Numbered from the stretch's first letter, positions 48,061-59,366 are shown. The stretch is DNA of 64,000 nt from Symsagittifera roscoffensis (GCF_963678635.1 NC_087062.1:78493200-78557199); one strand, 5' to 3'. Numbers and translations: made by a program. The notes: generated from the letters alone by a model not told the origin.

Positions 48061-50539
48061 GAATTTTTTGTTTTTCTTGCTAGATGACTTTTTCTTAGAT
48101 TAAAATCTTGTATGGAAAATTGCTTAACTTTTGTCATCGTTTTTGTTGCAAGATTGAGGTCAATGGGACCGATTGAAATGCAGGTTTGGAGTAATTAACT
48201 CCCGTTTGATGTTCATTTGATGATTTTTGCGAAAAGCTGGTTTTCAAAAGCTCATTAAGCAAAAAAGCTTTGGAGTAAAATCAAATTTAAGGAAAGCTTT
48301 CAACTGCTTCGGTTTCTATATAAGAGATAGTTGATTCGAGCACCCAAGGGGAGAAAGATCTTTTGATTCGAATGTTTTTATCCTCGAAAATTTAAATTCT
48401 ATGAAAGAAACAGCGTACAGTGTTCAATGATACATGCAATTAAATCATTTTTCAGTCCTGATACCAGCAGCCTTGAAATGTTTCCCAGTGCTGAGAATGA
48501 TTGGATTGATAATTTAAATTTTTTCTTGACTCGCAATTTACTTTTAGTTTGCCAATTTTGCGAAAGATACCAAATCTAACAAGCAAGTTTTTTCAAATTA
48601 CTTAGAGAACTAATAGCTTTTTTGAAACTCACAATCATTTCTTAAGAATGTCCTAATATTTCCGGAAATGGTTTTATCCACTGCAATAGGCGGTTTTCTT
48701 TACAGAAGATAAAAAGAATTAGAGTTGTTTTGTTAGTTTCGAGGTTCAGTAATTGTCACTACCGCTTAGCTTATTAGCTACCGATCGCTTTTAGCAATAA
48801 AACCATAACGAGCCATTTTTGCGGTTATTTTATACAATTTTACTGTTTCAGAAACTAATTGATTCAATCTTTCTCGCTTAGAGTTGCCTTAGGCCTTATC
48901 AAAAATCGTCCGTTTTTTAAAATGTCGAAACAAAAACAAAACCTACCCAACCTTTAATTCCAAATTAATTGCTAAACTTACATGTGACTCAGACCGTTCC
49001 AATTTCCTACATCCTATGCAAGAACCAATCTTTTAAGTCAGGGAGGTGCATCTGTTACGTTTATGAATCTGTTACGTCAGGGGGTTGCGTCAGGGATTCT
49101 GTTGCGTCAGGGAGTTATGCATATATATGAATTACTGAAGTTAATGACTAAAAACATAAAGAGACAGCGACCATGCTTACTGATCATGGAAATAATCAGC
49201 GATCAAGAAATTCTTGACAAGTTCTCAAATAACAAATGTAAATTCAGGTAGGTTATTTAACAGAGAAAAAATGACGAGCAACAACAATTAAGAACAAAAA
49301 CAATTTTTGTTCCTTAATTATTCATTTCTATGCGTTAGACAAGAAATTAATTGAGAACTTAGAAAATTGTCAAAACAGTCAACTAAATTCAATTCTGCAT
49401 AGAATACAGGATATGAAAACAAATTTTTGATGAAAATTTTTTGTTAATCTGAAATTCAACAGTATTTTTAGTTGTTTGCTCATGAAGACACCACTCGATA
49501 GGCAGCTATCTGACCTTTCTGGTGTTCTTGCAAGAAGCGCATTTTTATTTGTTTTGAATTTTGTAAAAAATCATCTTTTTAAAAATGAATTTAATATAAT
49601 TTATCTAAGTTTTTGACAAGAGTGGCAGAACTTCGAAGAAAAGTTGGAAAATTGTAAAACTTTTGAGGTCAACTGTGTAACAAAAACGTGTTCCGAGCCC
49701 TCTAAAAAATCCGTAGAAGGCACTGTTTTGAATTTTTTGATAACAACTGTTTTAACTCTTTTCGGCTATTTTGTACGAGCGATACTTCATATTCGATCTG
49801 AAATGGCGACAAAATTGTGCTGGCAATGAACTGTGAAAAGATTGAAGTTCTGCAAAAGGAGAAAACTTCTTATCACGTTTCCCCCGGCACAGAGACATTT
49901 CTACAGAGACAATTCAGCCAATTTCAATACAGACAATTCAGTCAGTCAAAAAACTCTGACATATCAGCCAAAAACTGTTTGGCCCAATGAAATTAACTTG
50001 ACCAGATCAAAATGAAAAAGATCAAATATCAACCAATTAAAAAGAATGTGTCATGCATACATTTCTTATAACATGTGTGCATTAGAGAATAGAGAAACAA
50101 AGTTGTGAATACTTCTGTCTTTTTTCTCGATTTTAGTAATTTTTGAATTTTCCACCAGTTTCTCGTTACTGATTTCAATACTTGGTTTTAAGATTTTAAA
50201 TATTGGTACCTGCCATCAGGTTCTCTATCTTCTTTTTGGCATTTTTTGCTTATCTTTAAAAATTCCGGTGCTTGGAAAGGGATGGGTGCTCTGTAGGCAC
50301 GAATTTATGTCAGCTGCAATTTCTTGTCTCCAAGACATTCGTCAGTTCGAGATTCTCTGCTGAGCACCCGATTAAACACTTCTAATCAGCAATCTCAATT
50401 TTCGGTTTTATCTGTCTGTTTCCTCGACAGACACCTATGTGAGTGTTTATAAATTAGTCTATTAGACTTTGAAATTCACCATATCCACATGTTACATCAT
50501 CACGCAGGACGGAAGGCAAAGCATATATATATACATCAG

Positions 50540-50570
<31 letters not shown>

Positions 50571-50574
50571 AAAC
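48061..50574. other. No gene seen; spacer between the 4-kb blocks
   Basis: AT-rich DNA. At 49050-49110 a short minisatellite-like tract repeats TCTGTTACGTCAGGG two to three times. At 50520-50570 there is an (AT)n microsatellite just before the second block begins. Open frames here (49644-49829, 49833-50015) show no domain. Confidence 0.5.
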
Positions 50575-51032
50575 AATTAGTGATTTCGCAATTCTTTTGT
50601 AAAACGTTTCTGATTCGACTAATGTTTCTAGTTTGTGATTTATTTTGTTCAATTTCGCTCTCGGCCAGAGGCAGAAAAGGATCATTCGCATGTAAAAATA
50701 ATGTATTTTATTTTTTTCCCAAGTTAGGGTAAAAGTTGTGGTGGTCTTATTCTTTATTAATCTCTCATCTTAACAGTTCGTCTATGACCTTGACTACTGC
50801 AAGCAACCTCGAAAAAAGTGAGGACTTCAGTGTTAATGCATAGTAGTTTGAACTAACACACTTTTTGTTTGAGCTCTATTGCTTTATTTTCTCATTCACT
50901 TTAGGCTTAGTTTAGTTTAACATCATTAATTAAACCATCTTCAATTACAAAAAAAGCCGGAAAAAAAACGAATTTCTTTTTTAAGTTCGATTTCGTGAAT
51001 TTTATTGCGTCTCTCAAGATAAAAAAAAGGTA

Positions 51033-51221
51033 ATGGCTGATTTTATTGCGCTTTCGGAAACAATGCTTTCGGAAAAAAATGAAATGCACTTTCGACAAAA
51101 ACAGTGCAAAATTATGAACACAGATGCGAAGCTGAGCTTCGCACCACTTCCGATACAAAAAAAAATGAGCAAAAAACTCGAAAATGTCAAAAAACGAGAT
51201 CTATCAAAAAAATTGATTTGA
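51033..51221 (+). CDS. Unrecognised ORF, copy 2
   Basis: An ATG frame of 62 codons, MADFIALSETMLSEK and on, homologous to 44307-44582 through PLPIQKK. Basic Lys-rich C-terminus. No domain was recognised. Confidence 0.22.
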   Translation: MADFIALSETMLSEKNEMHFRQKQCKIMNTDAKLSFAPLPIQKKMSKKLENVKKRDLSKKLI

Positions 51222-52979
51222 ACCAGAAGCATGTCAATACAATAAAGTATGAAATCAGAATGGAAAAATAATGTTCCAAGCGGTAACGAAGCCGAAAACA
51301 CTTTGTCAGAAACCTTATTAGAAGAAAAAACAAGATTTAAAACCTGTGAAAAAATAATTAGTCCTCTTCACCATCAAAACACACAAACACTCAACAGTTT
51401 CTATTTGCTATTCAAATGAAACTAAAGGAGGCCGCTAACCCGACATATTATAGGTCGAAACCTATTAAGCTTAAAATAAGGAAATCATGAAATGAGTTCT
51501 CATGAAAAACTTGAACTACAATTTTTATGAAGATTTTTAGAGTTTTGTGCGATCCAGAGGTGAGCCTAAAAATGATGTGCTGCTAAAAAGGCTTGCAATT
51601 AGTTCACTAAGCCGATATAAAATAGGCAGAAATCTCTTGGGCATAAAAAGTTTTGGTGAGAAATAAGCAATAAAACACCAAAAAAAGATGACTTTATGTG
51701 AAGGTTGGTAAAAAACAAAGAGCAGAGGTAAATCAGTATACTAAAAATAACTATCATTTAAAAGAAGCAATTTAACAATATGGCAACTAATCAGAGAAAA
51801 CATAAGCAGACAATAATAAACAATAATAGACAATTTTTTTTTGGAACAGTTTACTTCCCGTTCGCAACAAAACAGGTCCTGTCAGATTCATACCGAAGAC
51901 ATTTGCCGTATTTGGGCATTCGTTGCCTCCAAAGCATGTATACCTGAGATGAAAAGAAGTTTGACTCAACATGAACTGAACTTAAAATTACCTATTTTAA
52001 TTTTGACCGTACTGTGAAAAAAGTTTTTAATGGGAAAAAAGTCTAGTACCCGATTGCAATACCCTTGCTTATCGCGAGGGTAAGAATGATTTCGTATAAA
52101 ATATGAAATTCAAACGAGCAAGTAGAGAAGATTGCATAATAAAAGCTAAATGCAAAAACTAATATACACTTTTCAATGCCCAAAATAGTTTTGGTCATTA
52201 GTTTTCTAAGTTACTTTCAAGGTTAGAGAGATCAATTTGCTTAGCCTGTATAGTTAAATTTTGAAACTCCCCTTTTTTAACCCCGATTTAGTTTGTGTAG
52301 ACGGGATTTTACTGTTGATTTAATGTACATTACTTAAATTCAGCAGGAAGCGAATCCGTACAAGTTCTACATTTGACAATAATGCTACTGTCGGAGTTTA
52401 AAATTTGTTCGAAATTATTTTGTCCTATAGATGATAATTACTTTTCCACGCGGTCAAAAACAAAAACATGAATTGTGCGACTGATAACGCATTAGCTGAC
52501 CAATTAGTTTCTTTGAACACAAAATGCATAAACTTTGAGTGCCTAATTATTTGGCACCGTCGGGTTAAATTGAACTAATTTAATGCAAAATATCTAAATT
52601 TGGCCTAATTGACACACCCCCCATAAGGCATAAGAAATAATTGGAGATGGAGCACTTTGTTTTATTTAGAGCTCATAACAACAATTTTCCAGATGGCATA
52701 AAACTGACGTAAGAAATTTAATTTGTTTTTTTTTTCTCTTTGGTTAAAAACGCACCTAGTTGATTTTTTTCAATTTCTTCAGAACTTGGGAAAAAACATG
52801 TTTTTGTAATTTTGGAAAAGCATTGTATTTGATTAGTATAATATCATCGTTCAGCAAAAGCGCCATGAGAACGTTTTATCAAATTATCGGTTGCTCTTCA
52901 ATTAGTAGCAAATCATAATCTCAAGCTAAGTTTCATTACACAAACCATTACAGGAATATTTTTTTATTGTATTTGATTT

Positions 52980-53478
52980 TTATTCCGACTTTTTTAACGA
53001 ATGTAACGGAATATTTGTGCTCGGGGTGGTTTTTTCTTTCAGACAAGTTTCAATTTTTAACAGGCATTTTTGACTGAATTTTTCATATCTTTCAAAAAAT
53101 ATTGTTGTCTCGACCTTAAACATAAAAAAATGTTTCACTAGCATTTTTTTCGTAAAGTTATGGGGGTTCAACGTGTGCCATTTTTGCCAATTTGGGACAC
53201 TTGAAGCGCCATAAATTTTGCGCTATCACCCCCGTGAGCGCAAATTTAATCCGCCTGAGAAGCCGTTCCAAATTGGTTGAAGTAAGCTTTCTTGCCATAA
53301 TTTATTTGTTACTAGGAGCAAAATTTATCACTTTCAACTTTATATGGCGTGAAGGGATTATTTTCACAAAAATTCGTTCTCATTTTATTATATTTATTTA
53401 TTCCATGTTATTACTGCGCCATAGACCTTAAAAAGCAGTCGGGACTTTCAGGGTTTTGCCCTGATACGAGCAGTCTGG

Positions 53479-53480
<2 letters not shown>
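52980..53480 (+). repeat. Inverted copy of the 20-22-kb repeat family, block copy 2
   Basis: Same modules as 46240-47160 but only one unit, ending GGCTTTTCA-like and GATACGAGCAGT immediately before the (AT)n tract. Confidence 0.7.
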
Positions 53481-53546
<66 letters not shown>

Positions 53547-53558
53547 ATAATAATAATT
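53480..53558. repeat. (AT)31 and (TAA)n microsatellite
   Basis: About 31 AT dinucleotides followed by TAATAATAATAAT. It lies at the 3' end of the minus-strand SINE and is probably its tail. The open frames with YIYIYI runs here are artefacts. Confidence 0.9.
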
Positions 53559-53884
53559 GTAGTTCCTGCGAATCGCAGAGGAGCTATCAGTAAGCCTTAA
53601 CAGTCCTGTCGAGGATAGTCCATTTGTATTATCTCCCACATTCCAGACAGTGTTATTTTGCTGAGCGAAGCTGTTTTTTTTGCGACTCAAGGCCGTTTTT
53701 TTGCGTCTAGAACTTTTACGTGGTACCACTATTGCAGCCAAATTTGGTCAAGTTGTGGTAGACCTGATGCTGGAGATCAAGTGAGAGCTTGTCCTCACAC
53801 ACTATCATTGCCATGGTATGGGATCGAATACACGATGTGACGATTTCAAAGTGAACGCCTTACCACTGTGCTAAGTTCCTCCAT
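53559..53884 (-). mobile_element. tRNA-derived SINE
   Basis: On the minus strand, GGAGGAACTTAGCACAGTGG at the 5' end contains an A box (TTAGCACAGTGGTAAGG, plus-strand complement 53858-53874). About 30 bases on comes a B box (TATTCGATCCC, 53820-53830). These internal RNA polymerase III promoter elements are in tRNA-like spacing. A non-tRNA body of about 250 bases follows, and the element ends in the TTA/AT microsatellite. The equivalent place in block copy 1 (about 47160-47172) lacks it, which confirms an insertion. It is non-autonomous and would need LINE machinery. The tRNA of origin and the SINE family are not assigned. Confidence 0.72.
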
Positions 53885-54609
53885 TAATATATATAATTTT
53901 CGAGGTAAATTTTTCAATTGCTACTTTTGATGTGCTTCACGAAAAGTTTAAGGAAACAGCTAAAGTGTAAGTTTTTTGAAAAGTTCTATCCGCATCGGAA
54001 ACATTAGAAAAAAAAATGAGTTAAATTACCATCCTCATAAATACTTTGAATCATCTATCCTTTTTAATTTTTTTTGTTTTACATTGAAATTTTTGGAAGA
54101 AATGTGGTCATCAAAATTCAAACGCAATTCATCGCACCAAAAAGTTTCAGACAGTCGGTCTTTTATGAAGTTTTTCTCAAAACACAGCCAATTAAATCAC
54201 ACCGCAGTGCCTTAATAATGCAGTGCGTGTAATAATTCAAATGAATAGAGTCTAAAGAAGCTTAAAAATAGTAAGAGTAAATACGTTTTTTTTGTATTGA
54301 TCCCTTAGTACCGTTCAGATAATTTTGTGCGATATTCTTTTGTATTTTTCATTTGCGCTGTCGTATTTGTGTTATCGCAAAATTGAGAAACCAGAGGCTG
54401 TTCAGCTTAAATTTTTCCCGCTAAATCACTCTACCGATTTTGTGCTTCATCAAGTTTCTTGGATAACCCCAATTGAACTTCAAACTTTGTTTTTTTTGAA
54501 CGAGATTATTTTTGAGTTTCTCAAAATTTTAGCGCACTATAAGAAAAATCAATGACTTAAGCTTGCTAATTTATTGATGCATCAAATAGTTCAAAAACTT
54601 AGTTAATCA

Positions 54610-55670
54610 TGTTGAGTTATGACCGATGTGGTTAACTCATAGAGTAATTTCGGATAGGGTACACCGTCTGCTCGTCACGCTATCTTAGTTTCGGCCGGAT
54701 AGATTCGTGCAACTTCTTAGTCTAATACCGATCCTAATCTTACTCTTATACTTTCTAGTCTCAGGGTGTTTAACTAGTCTCTGCTAGGCTCAATAGATCT
54801 TGGGTATACTGGTTCGGTGCGGCTGCTGAAGTTCACTTGGAGAGGCAACTAGTTTCTAAGTTAAATTCAAATCTCTCTGGTGCTGAAATTACAAGTAATT
54901 TCAGCACTTACAAATAAATGGGTTGTTAGTTAGATGGATCATGATTGTTTAATAATAAATACTTTACAGTGGTAAAATATCTAATTTATCCAATCATAAA
55001 ATATAGTTTAGATCAGGTTCCACCCATCCGGGTTTTACAGAGTTTTTTAGAATTATCTTTCTGCAATTCAAAGGATGGATGATGGACGTTGGTATTTTGC
55101 GAACGTCGTACTCTTGTCCGGTTTCTCTTGTTAGAGAAGTTCCAGGACGCTGGAGTTAGGGACATCAATTGTTGGGTCTTCTTGTGACAACGACGGTGTT
55201 TCCCAATGAAATCAATCTGATTTCAGAATGGTTTGCTATGACGGGTTTTTCTGTTTTATGTAGAGAACTTCTTTTGTGTTCGACCTCGTCTGGGAATGGC
55301 GTGGAGATTGCGCGTGGAGGGGATGCCTTGTAACTCGAATCTGTACGTATACTTGACCATCGAGGTGGTCATTGGTCTAGTTCAATGAAGTCCTTTTCTG
55401 CGAAGTCAAGTCGTACTCTAAATCCTTTGAGTTGTGATTGTGGACGGCAGATTAGTTGTGGTTGGCCATTCTTTTTCGAGTGTAGTGGGGTCATTTTGTC
55501 TTTGGATGTTCGTCTTTGTTGTTGTATGCTGATCTATATACTGCAAAGTATGATTTACATTTTATAAAATTTTTATTAGTTCAATGTTTTAATTATGATT
55601 TTGTTTAATTGTTTTCACAAAAGCATTTTGATTTAGTTCGGTTATTTTGAAGAGTTACTCACCCTTGAGT
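54610..55670 (-). mobile_element. Putative 3' LTR region of the minus-strand element
   Basis: Homology between the 4-kb blocks stops exactly before TGTTGAG at 54610, as expected for an LTR terminus (minus-strand end CTCAACA). The 5 bases before it (AATCA) would be the target duplication, whose partner lies beyond the window. The region is less AT-rich than its surroundings and carries no ORF that fits the element. I could not find the inner LTR edge or the polypurine tract, so the right boundary is uncertain. Confidence 0.45.
54880..54907. other. Perfect 13-bp palindrome with 2-nt spacer
   Basis: GTGCTGAAATTAC, then AA, then GTAATTTCAGCAC. In RNA it would form a tight hairpin; in DNA it could be a dimeric protein site. 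It sits inside the putative LTR. Confidence 0.7.
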
Positions 55671-56605
55671 ACCTCTTATTAAAAATAGAAGTGTGGTCAC
55701 AAAGCGTGGATGTAGCGCGATGGGTTAGGCCGGCTATAGAGCATGCTCAGGACGTCCTCTCTGGTGGGTTAGGCCAGGAGTGGGAGTATGATTTCGTGCG
55801 GTTTCTGTGAGAGGTCCTGTTATGTGATAATGTTTTATGTTGGGTTTATGGTGGTCTTTCTTATGTTCCGTTGGTTGTGTCCTTTTTTCAAAAATCAAAT
55901 TGTTTTTGTTATGGGTTTGTCTTTTGACTTTTTTGTGTTTTATTATTTCTTTCTTAGACTTTATAATAGTCTTCAAAAGAATAAATTATCCAGTTTTAGG
56001 CTGGGTTAATCCGGTTTGGGTACCGTTGGTTTTCTTTTCTTAGTCATGCTGTTATTTTATGATTTGTGGTGTTTAGTAAGCTGCGTTGGTTAGTTTTGTT
56101 TAGTATATAATTCCTTTCCAACCGGGTTAAAGGAAAGTTTGAAACTTGTTATCGTGTGTTAGAGTTGTTAAGTGTGAAAATTTGAAACTGAAATTCATTA
56201 TTTAAAGAATTCTTCGTGGGCGAGCTGTGCGAGTTTGGATAGAATTCTTGTGCGAGTGAATGAAAATATCAAAAGATTAGTACTGCATTTTCATTTTATC
56301 AATTTATTACATAGAATTTTAATTTTACTGCTAGTTTTGGGGAAAAGTTAAGTTACAAATTTTCATTTTTATGAAATTTACTGCTTTTGGGGAAACAATT
56401 TATAAATTAATTTACTACATTCGTATGAATTTTATTATAATTATCTAGTGCAAAATATTAATAAAGTTTAGAAGAATTTTAACAAGTTTTTTTATTTTTC
56501 TTTTCTGTTTTTGCAGATGATCGTGGGGTGAAGACTAAAAATCTAAATGAGACATGAGTAAAGAATGGTTAGTATTAATTTAAATTTATTAGTGAAGAAT
56601 ATGTA
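55671..56605. other. No gene seen; 3' region of the minus-strand element
   Basis: Non-coding. The plus-strand frames at 55788-56043 are hydrophobic chance frames of T-rich DNA. No clear polyadenylation signal could be assigned. Confidence 0.4.
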
Positions 56606-56611
56606 TAAATT

Positions 56612-56622
56612 ATACTTACCTG
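56612..56622 (-). promoter_or_regulatory. Consensus 5' splice site after the ORF X stop
   Basis: Minus strand reads CAG then GTAAGTAT, a near-perfect animal splice donor, with the exon boundary at 56620, three bases beyond the TAA at 56623-56625. No partner acceptor was assigned on this strand. Confidence 0.45.
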
Positions 56623-57642
56623 TTATTCGTCGGGGAAAAAACCGTGGGGGAAGATGTCGTGTATCATTTCTGAATTTGTTAGTAATTTTGCTAGTATGCG
56701 AATGATGTTTTTAGTTTCAAGCAGTGGCCAAAGCAATTGAAGTGCTTTAATAGTTTTTAGTTCTTCGGTGCCAACTGCAAACTCGTAAGGTGTGTTTTGA
56801 ATGAGATTATATATTTTGTGATTGTATTTAGTATTGTGGATGAATTCTAATATAAGGATTTCTATAGGTTGGATAAATTCATGTGGGATAAGGAAGGGTC
56901 TGGATTCTTCGGCATTAAAGTTCTTCGTGATGGGACAAAATATATACATTTGTGTTATTGGGTCATAATTGCGGAGGATGCCGTCGAGGTTAGTATCTTG
57001 GATGCAATATGTGAAATTTAGAAAAAATGGCGAAGTGTATTTAGAGTTAAGAAACTGAAAACGGTGGTGTGGTTGTCTTGATGGAGTGTGTAGATCAAAA
57101 TGATTTTGTATGAAGCGATAATATGTATATGTGTGAGTTTGTTTAGTGCGTAACATAATGTCGTGTGAGCAGTGCAAATTGCATTCATGTGGTGCAAGGA
57201 AGTGGAAAGTTAGTGAAAATAATTGAAATTTTTCTTTAAAACTTTCGTAAGCTTGCATGTCGGTTAGTGCTTCAGAAATGATGTGATCAAATTTTCGATC
57301 AAATATATTGAGTGTAAATACATATGGTGTTTTGATGAAAAATTTTTCTGTTAGTTGTGGGTTAGCGAAGCGGTCGTCATCTAAAAATTGATCTTGATTA
57401 GTTCGGATGATATTATGGTCATAATATTCTAGTGTAAATTCGTTAGCTCGGGGTGCAGTGAATGTTTTTAGTGATTTTTTATATCCTATATAAGTAAATT
57501 GTCTATGTGTTAGTGGCGTGGTGAGTCGATATAGCATATCTTTATTCCTTTCTCTATCGTTATGAGTATTAGATAACGGTAGGCAAAGGGGATTAGTAAA
57601 ATGTAATATGTTGTCCAATGAAGTGTAGGCATTAAAACATGT
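56623..57642 (-). pseudogene. ORF X, C-terminal part (unrecognised accessory protein)
   Basis: An open minus-strand frame of 339 codons. The first 331 residues given by a TTG start are not a true N-terminus, because the upstream Ser/Pro-rich frames clearly lead into it through frame breaks near 57615-57645. Composition is that of a folded globular protein (many aromatic and Ile/Leu residues, few charges in long runs). It includes a CNLHCSHD segment near residue 145-152 that could bind a metal, and a C-terminal half with long helices (TEELKTIKALQLLWPLLE). No signal peptide or membrane segment is evident. I do not recognise the family. It lies downstream of the envelope gene, where simple gypsy elements usually have nothing. 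Confidence 0.55.
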
Positions 57643-57877
57643 TCATCTACAAAACTACGTGTGTCGTTAGTGTCGTTAGGTGTGTTTAATGTATATTGTG
57701 GGAATGAGGGTAAGGTGATTGCTAGAAAATCTTTCGTGTTGGTGTGGTGTGGATGATTAATATATTCGCAGGCTGTTCCTGGTTTGGTCGGGAATGGATG
57801 GTTCGGGAATTTTCTTTTAAAAGTGCGATAAGCTCGGTTAGTGCTATTTGATGATTCGGTGGATGTGGATGATTGTG

Positions 57878-58429
57878 CTAATGATGTAGTATAAGCTGAA
57901 GAGGTGTAGGGGTAGGTGGGTTTGAGGATTCTATTGTGGAAGAAATTTGATTTACAGTGAGGGTGTTAGGGTGTAATAGTTGTTGTTGTAGGGTGATAAA
58001 ATTATCGAGTCCTTGGGAGATTTGGGGAATATCTGGAGAATTGGATGATCGGTCTGAATGAAATGAAGAGTAGGTTGGGGTTACTTGTGAAGCATAAGAG
58101 GGTGTAGAAATGGAGGGGAGTGGGTTATTTGGTGGGATTGGTTGAAAAGGGGGTTTTGAAAAAACTGAGGAGTTGGTTTGAAAATTATTGGATGGAGATG
58201 GTTCGGAGTCTGCAAATTCATCAGGGGTTTCTATATTAGGGTCATTGAGTTGTGAAATGGAGTATAAAACTGAAATATCTGAATTAGTGTCTGAATTCAT
58301 GCTTGATGTTATATTACTAGTTGGAAAATCGGGTGGCGGGAAAGCAAAAAGTGGAATTATTGTAATTGGAATGTTGAGGTTGGTTGGGTGGGAATTTGAG
58401 CGGTGTAGGGATCCAAGTTGTCGGCTCAT
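57878..58429 (-). CDS. ORF X, N-terminal Ser/Pro-rich part
   Basis: An ATG frame of 183 codons whose ATG (58427-58429) overlaps the TGA of the envelope frame (58426-58428) as ATGA. The sequence is rich in Ser, Pro, Asn and Thr (for example SKPPFQPIPPNNPLPS near residue 90) and looks disordered. It ends at a TAG, but the Ser/Thr-rich reading continues in a second frame over about 57870-57620 and then in the frame of the 56623-57642 ORF. At least two frame changes therefore separate it from the C-terminal part. The overlap suggests coupled termination and reinitiation. Function unknown. Confidence 0.5.
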   Translation of the reverse strand: MSRQLGSLHRSNSHPTNLNIPITIIPLFAFPPPDFPTSNITSSMNSDTNSDISVLYSISQLNDPNIETPDEFADSEPSPSNNFQTNSSVFSKPPFQPIPPNNPLPSISTPSYASQVTPTYSSFHSDRSSNSPDIPQISQGLDNFITLQQQLLHPNTLTVNQISSTIESSNPPTPTPLQLILHH

Positions 58430-59366
58430 CGTGGGCTAAAAAATTTATTATTTTGAGACTGAAAAGCGGTGGTATGGGGTTGTTCGATAATTTGTTCAAA
58501 TGTATTTTCATCTTGTGAATGATGTGTCATTATATGTTGCATGGGACTTCGCGATATGTTTGGTCTAAAATTTGGATTATGGATTATTGCTAAATTTCGT
58601 AAATTTCGTGGGACTAAGGATAATGAATGGTTATGTGGTAGGGGTGGCAACTGTGGTGCTGTAGGCGTTACTTCTATATTATTATGTTCTTCGTCGTACG
58701 TGTTCTGTCTTGTCGCTATTTTTGTGTAATATAGTTTTATTTGTGCGTCCAGAAGAATTTTGTTTATTGATGATGAAAAAATTCCAAAAATTCCGGCAAA
58801 TAGTATGCGTGCTACACTTGCTTGTCTATTTACTTGTGTGTGTATAGCACATGTGTTATAGATTCCTTTTAAAAGTGAAAAAAGAAATCCTATAAAGTTA
58901 AACATTGCGTATAAAATAGTTAATTTTTCTAAGATGTAATAGGGCCATCCTAGAAAATCGATAATTTCATTTTTTAGTGTAACAAAGCTAAAAATATTTA
59001 AAGGTGAAATATCTTGTGGTCTGTATTTTTCACCATTTAGATATATATATAGTCTTTAATGTCTTTAAAATATCCGCTATAATCTTGGGTATAGATATCT
59101 GCAAATCCTGCTGTTTCGGCAAGTTTGCGTAAGTTTTGGTCAATTGATTGTCTTTGTATAGTGTCCATTTGTGTTAATAATTCCTGGAATTGTTGTGTTC
59201 TAATGTGATGTTGGATATCGGATTTTGAATATATTCCAATTGATTGTAAATCGATATTTGGGTTTCGAGCAATAGCTCTAATGCTTTCGGGTGAAAATTT
59301 TTTGAGTGATTGCATTAATGTGGGGTATGGGGTAAGAAGATAGTATTTATTTTCATCTGGGTTCAA
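58426..59366 (-). pseudogene. Envelope-like glycoprotein, C-terminal part with membrane anchor
   Basis: Two frames join here: 59366-59037 (TTG at 59366; open further upstream to the T7 run at 59526-59532) and a frame from about 59045 to the TGA at 58426-58428. They are offset by a slip in an AT dinucleotide run at 59039-59050. The first part is the polar, helix-rich stem region. The second holds a hydrophobic segment (MFNFIGFLFSLLKG, from 58905), a short loop with Cys, and another hydrophobic stretch (ILFAGIFGIFSSS), then a basic and Pro-rich cytoplasmic tail. A WDTAVPC motif lies just upstream, near 59415-59390. The overall order fits the end of a class III type viral fusion glycoprotein. 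Inactive as read because of the frame breaks. Confidence 0.55.

Larger units (their letters stand above)
50575..54609. repeat. 4-kb duplicated block, copy 2
   Basis: Direct copy of 43945-48060. It has lost part of the inverted repeat-family section after 53370 and has gained the (AT)n tract and SINE at 53480-53884. Its right end is cut at AGTTAATCA by the LTR element beginning at 54610. Confidence 0.8.

Noticed and set aside
53448..53741. Minus-strand ORF of 97 codons with a YIYIYI run
   Set aside because: An artefact of translating the (AT)n tract and the SINE.
55700..55800. tRNA-like TAGCGCGATGGGTTAGG A box
   Set aside because: No B box at a proper distance and no cloverleaf. Probably chance within the putative LTR region.
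56485..56520. Strong plus-strand splice acceptor (pyrimidine run, then TTGCAG-ATG)
   Set aside because: The only supported ORFs nearby are on the minus strand, and the plus frame after the ATG stops after four codons. Treated as base-composition noise.
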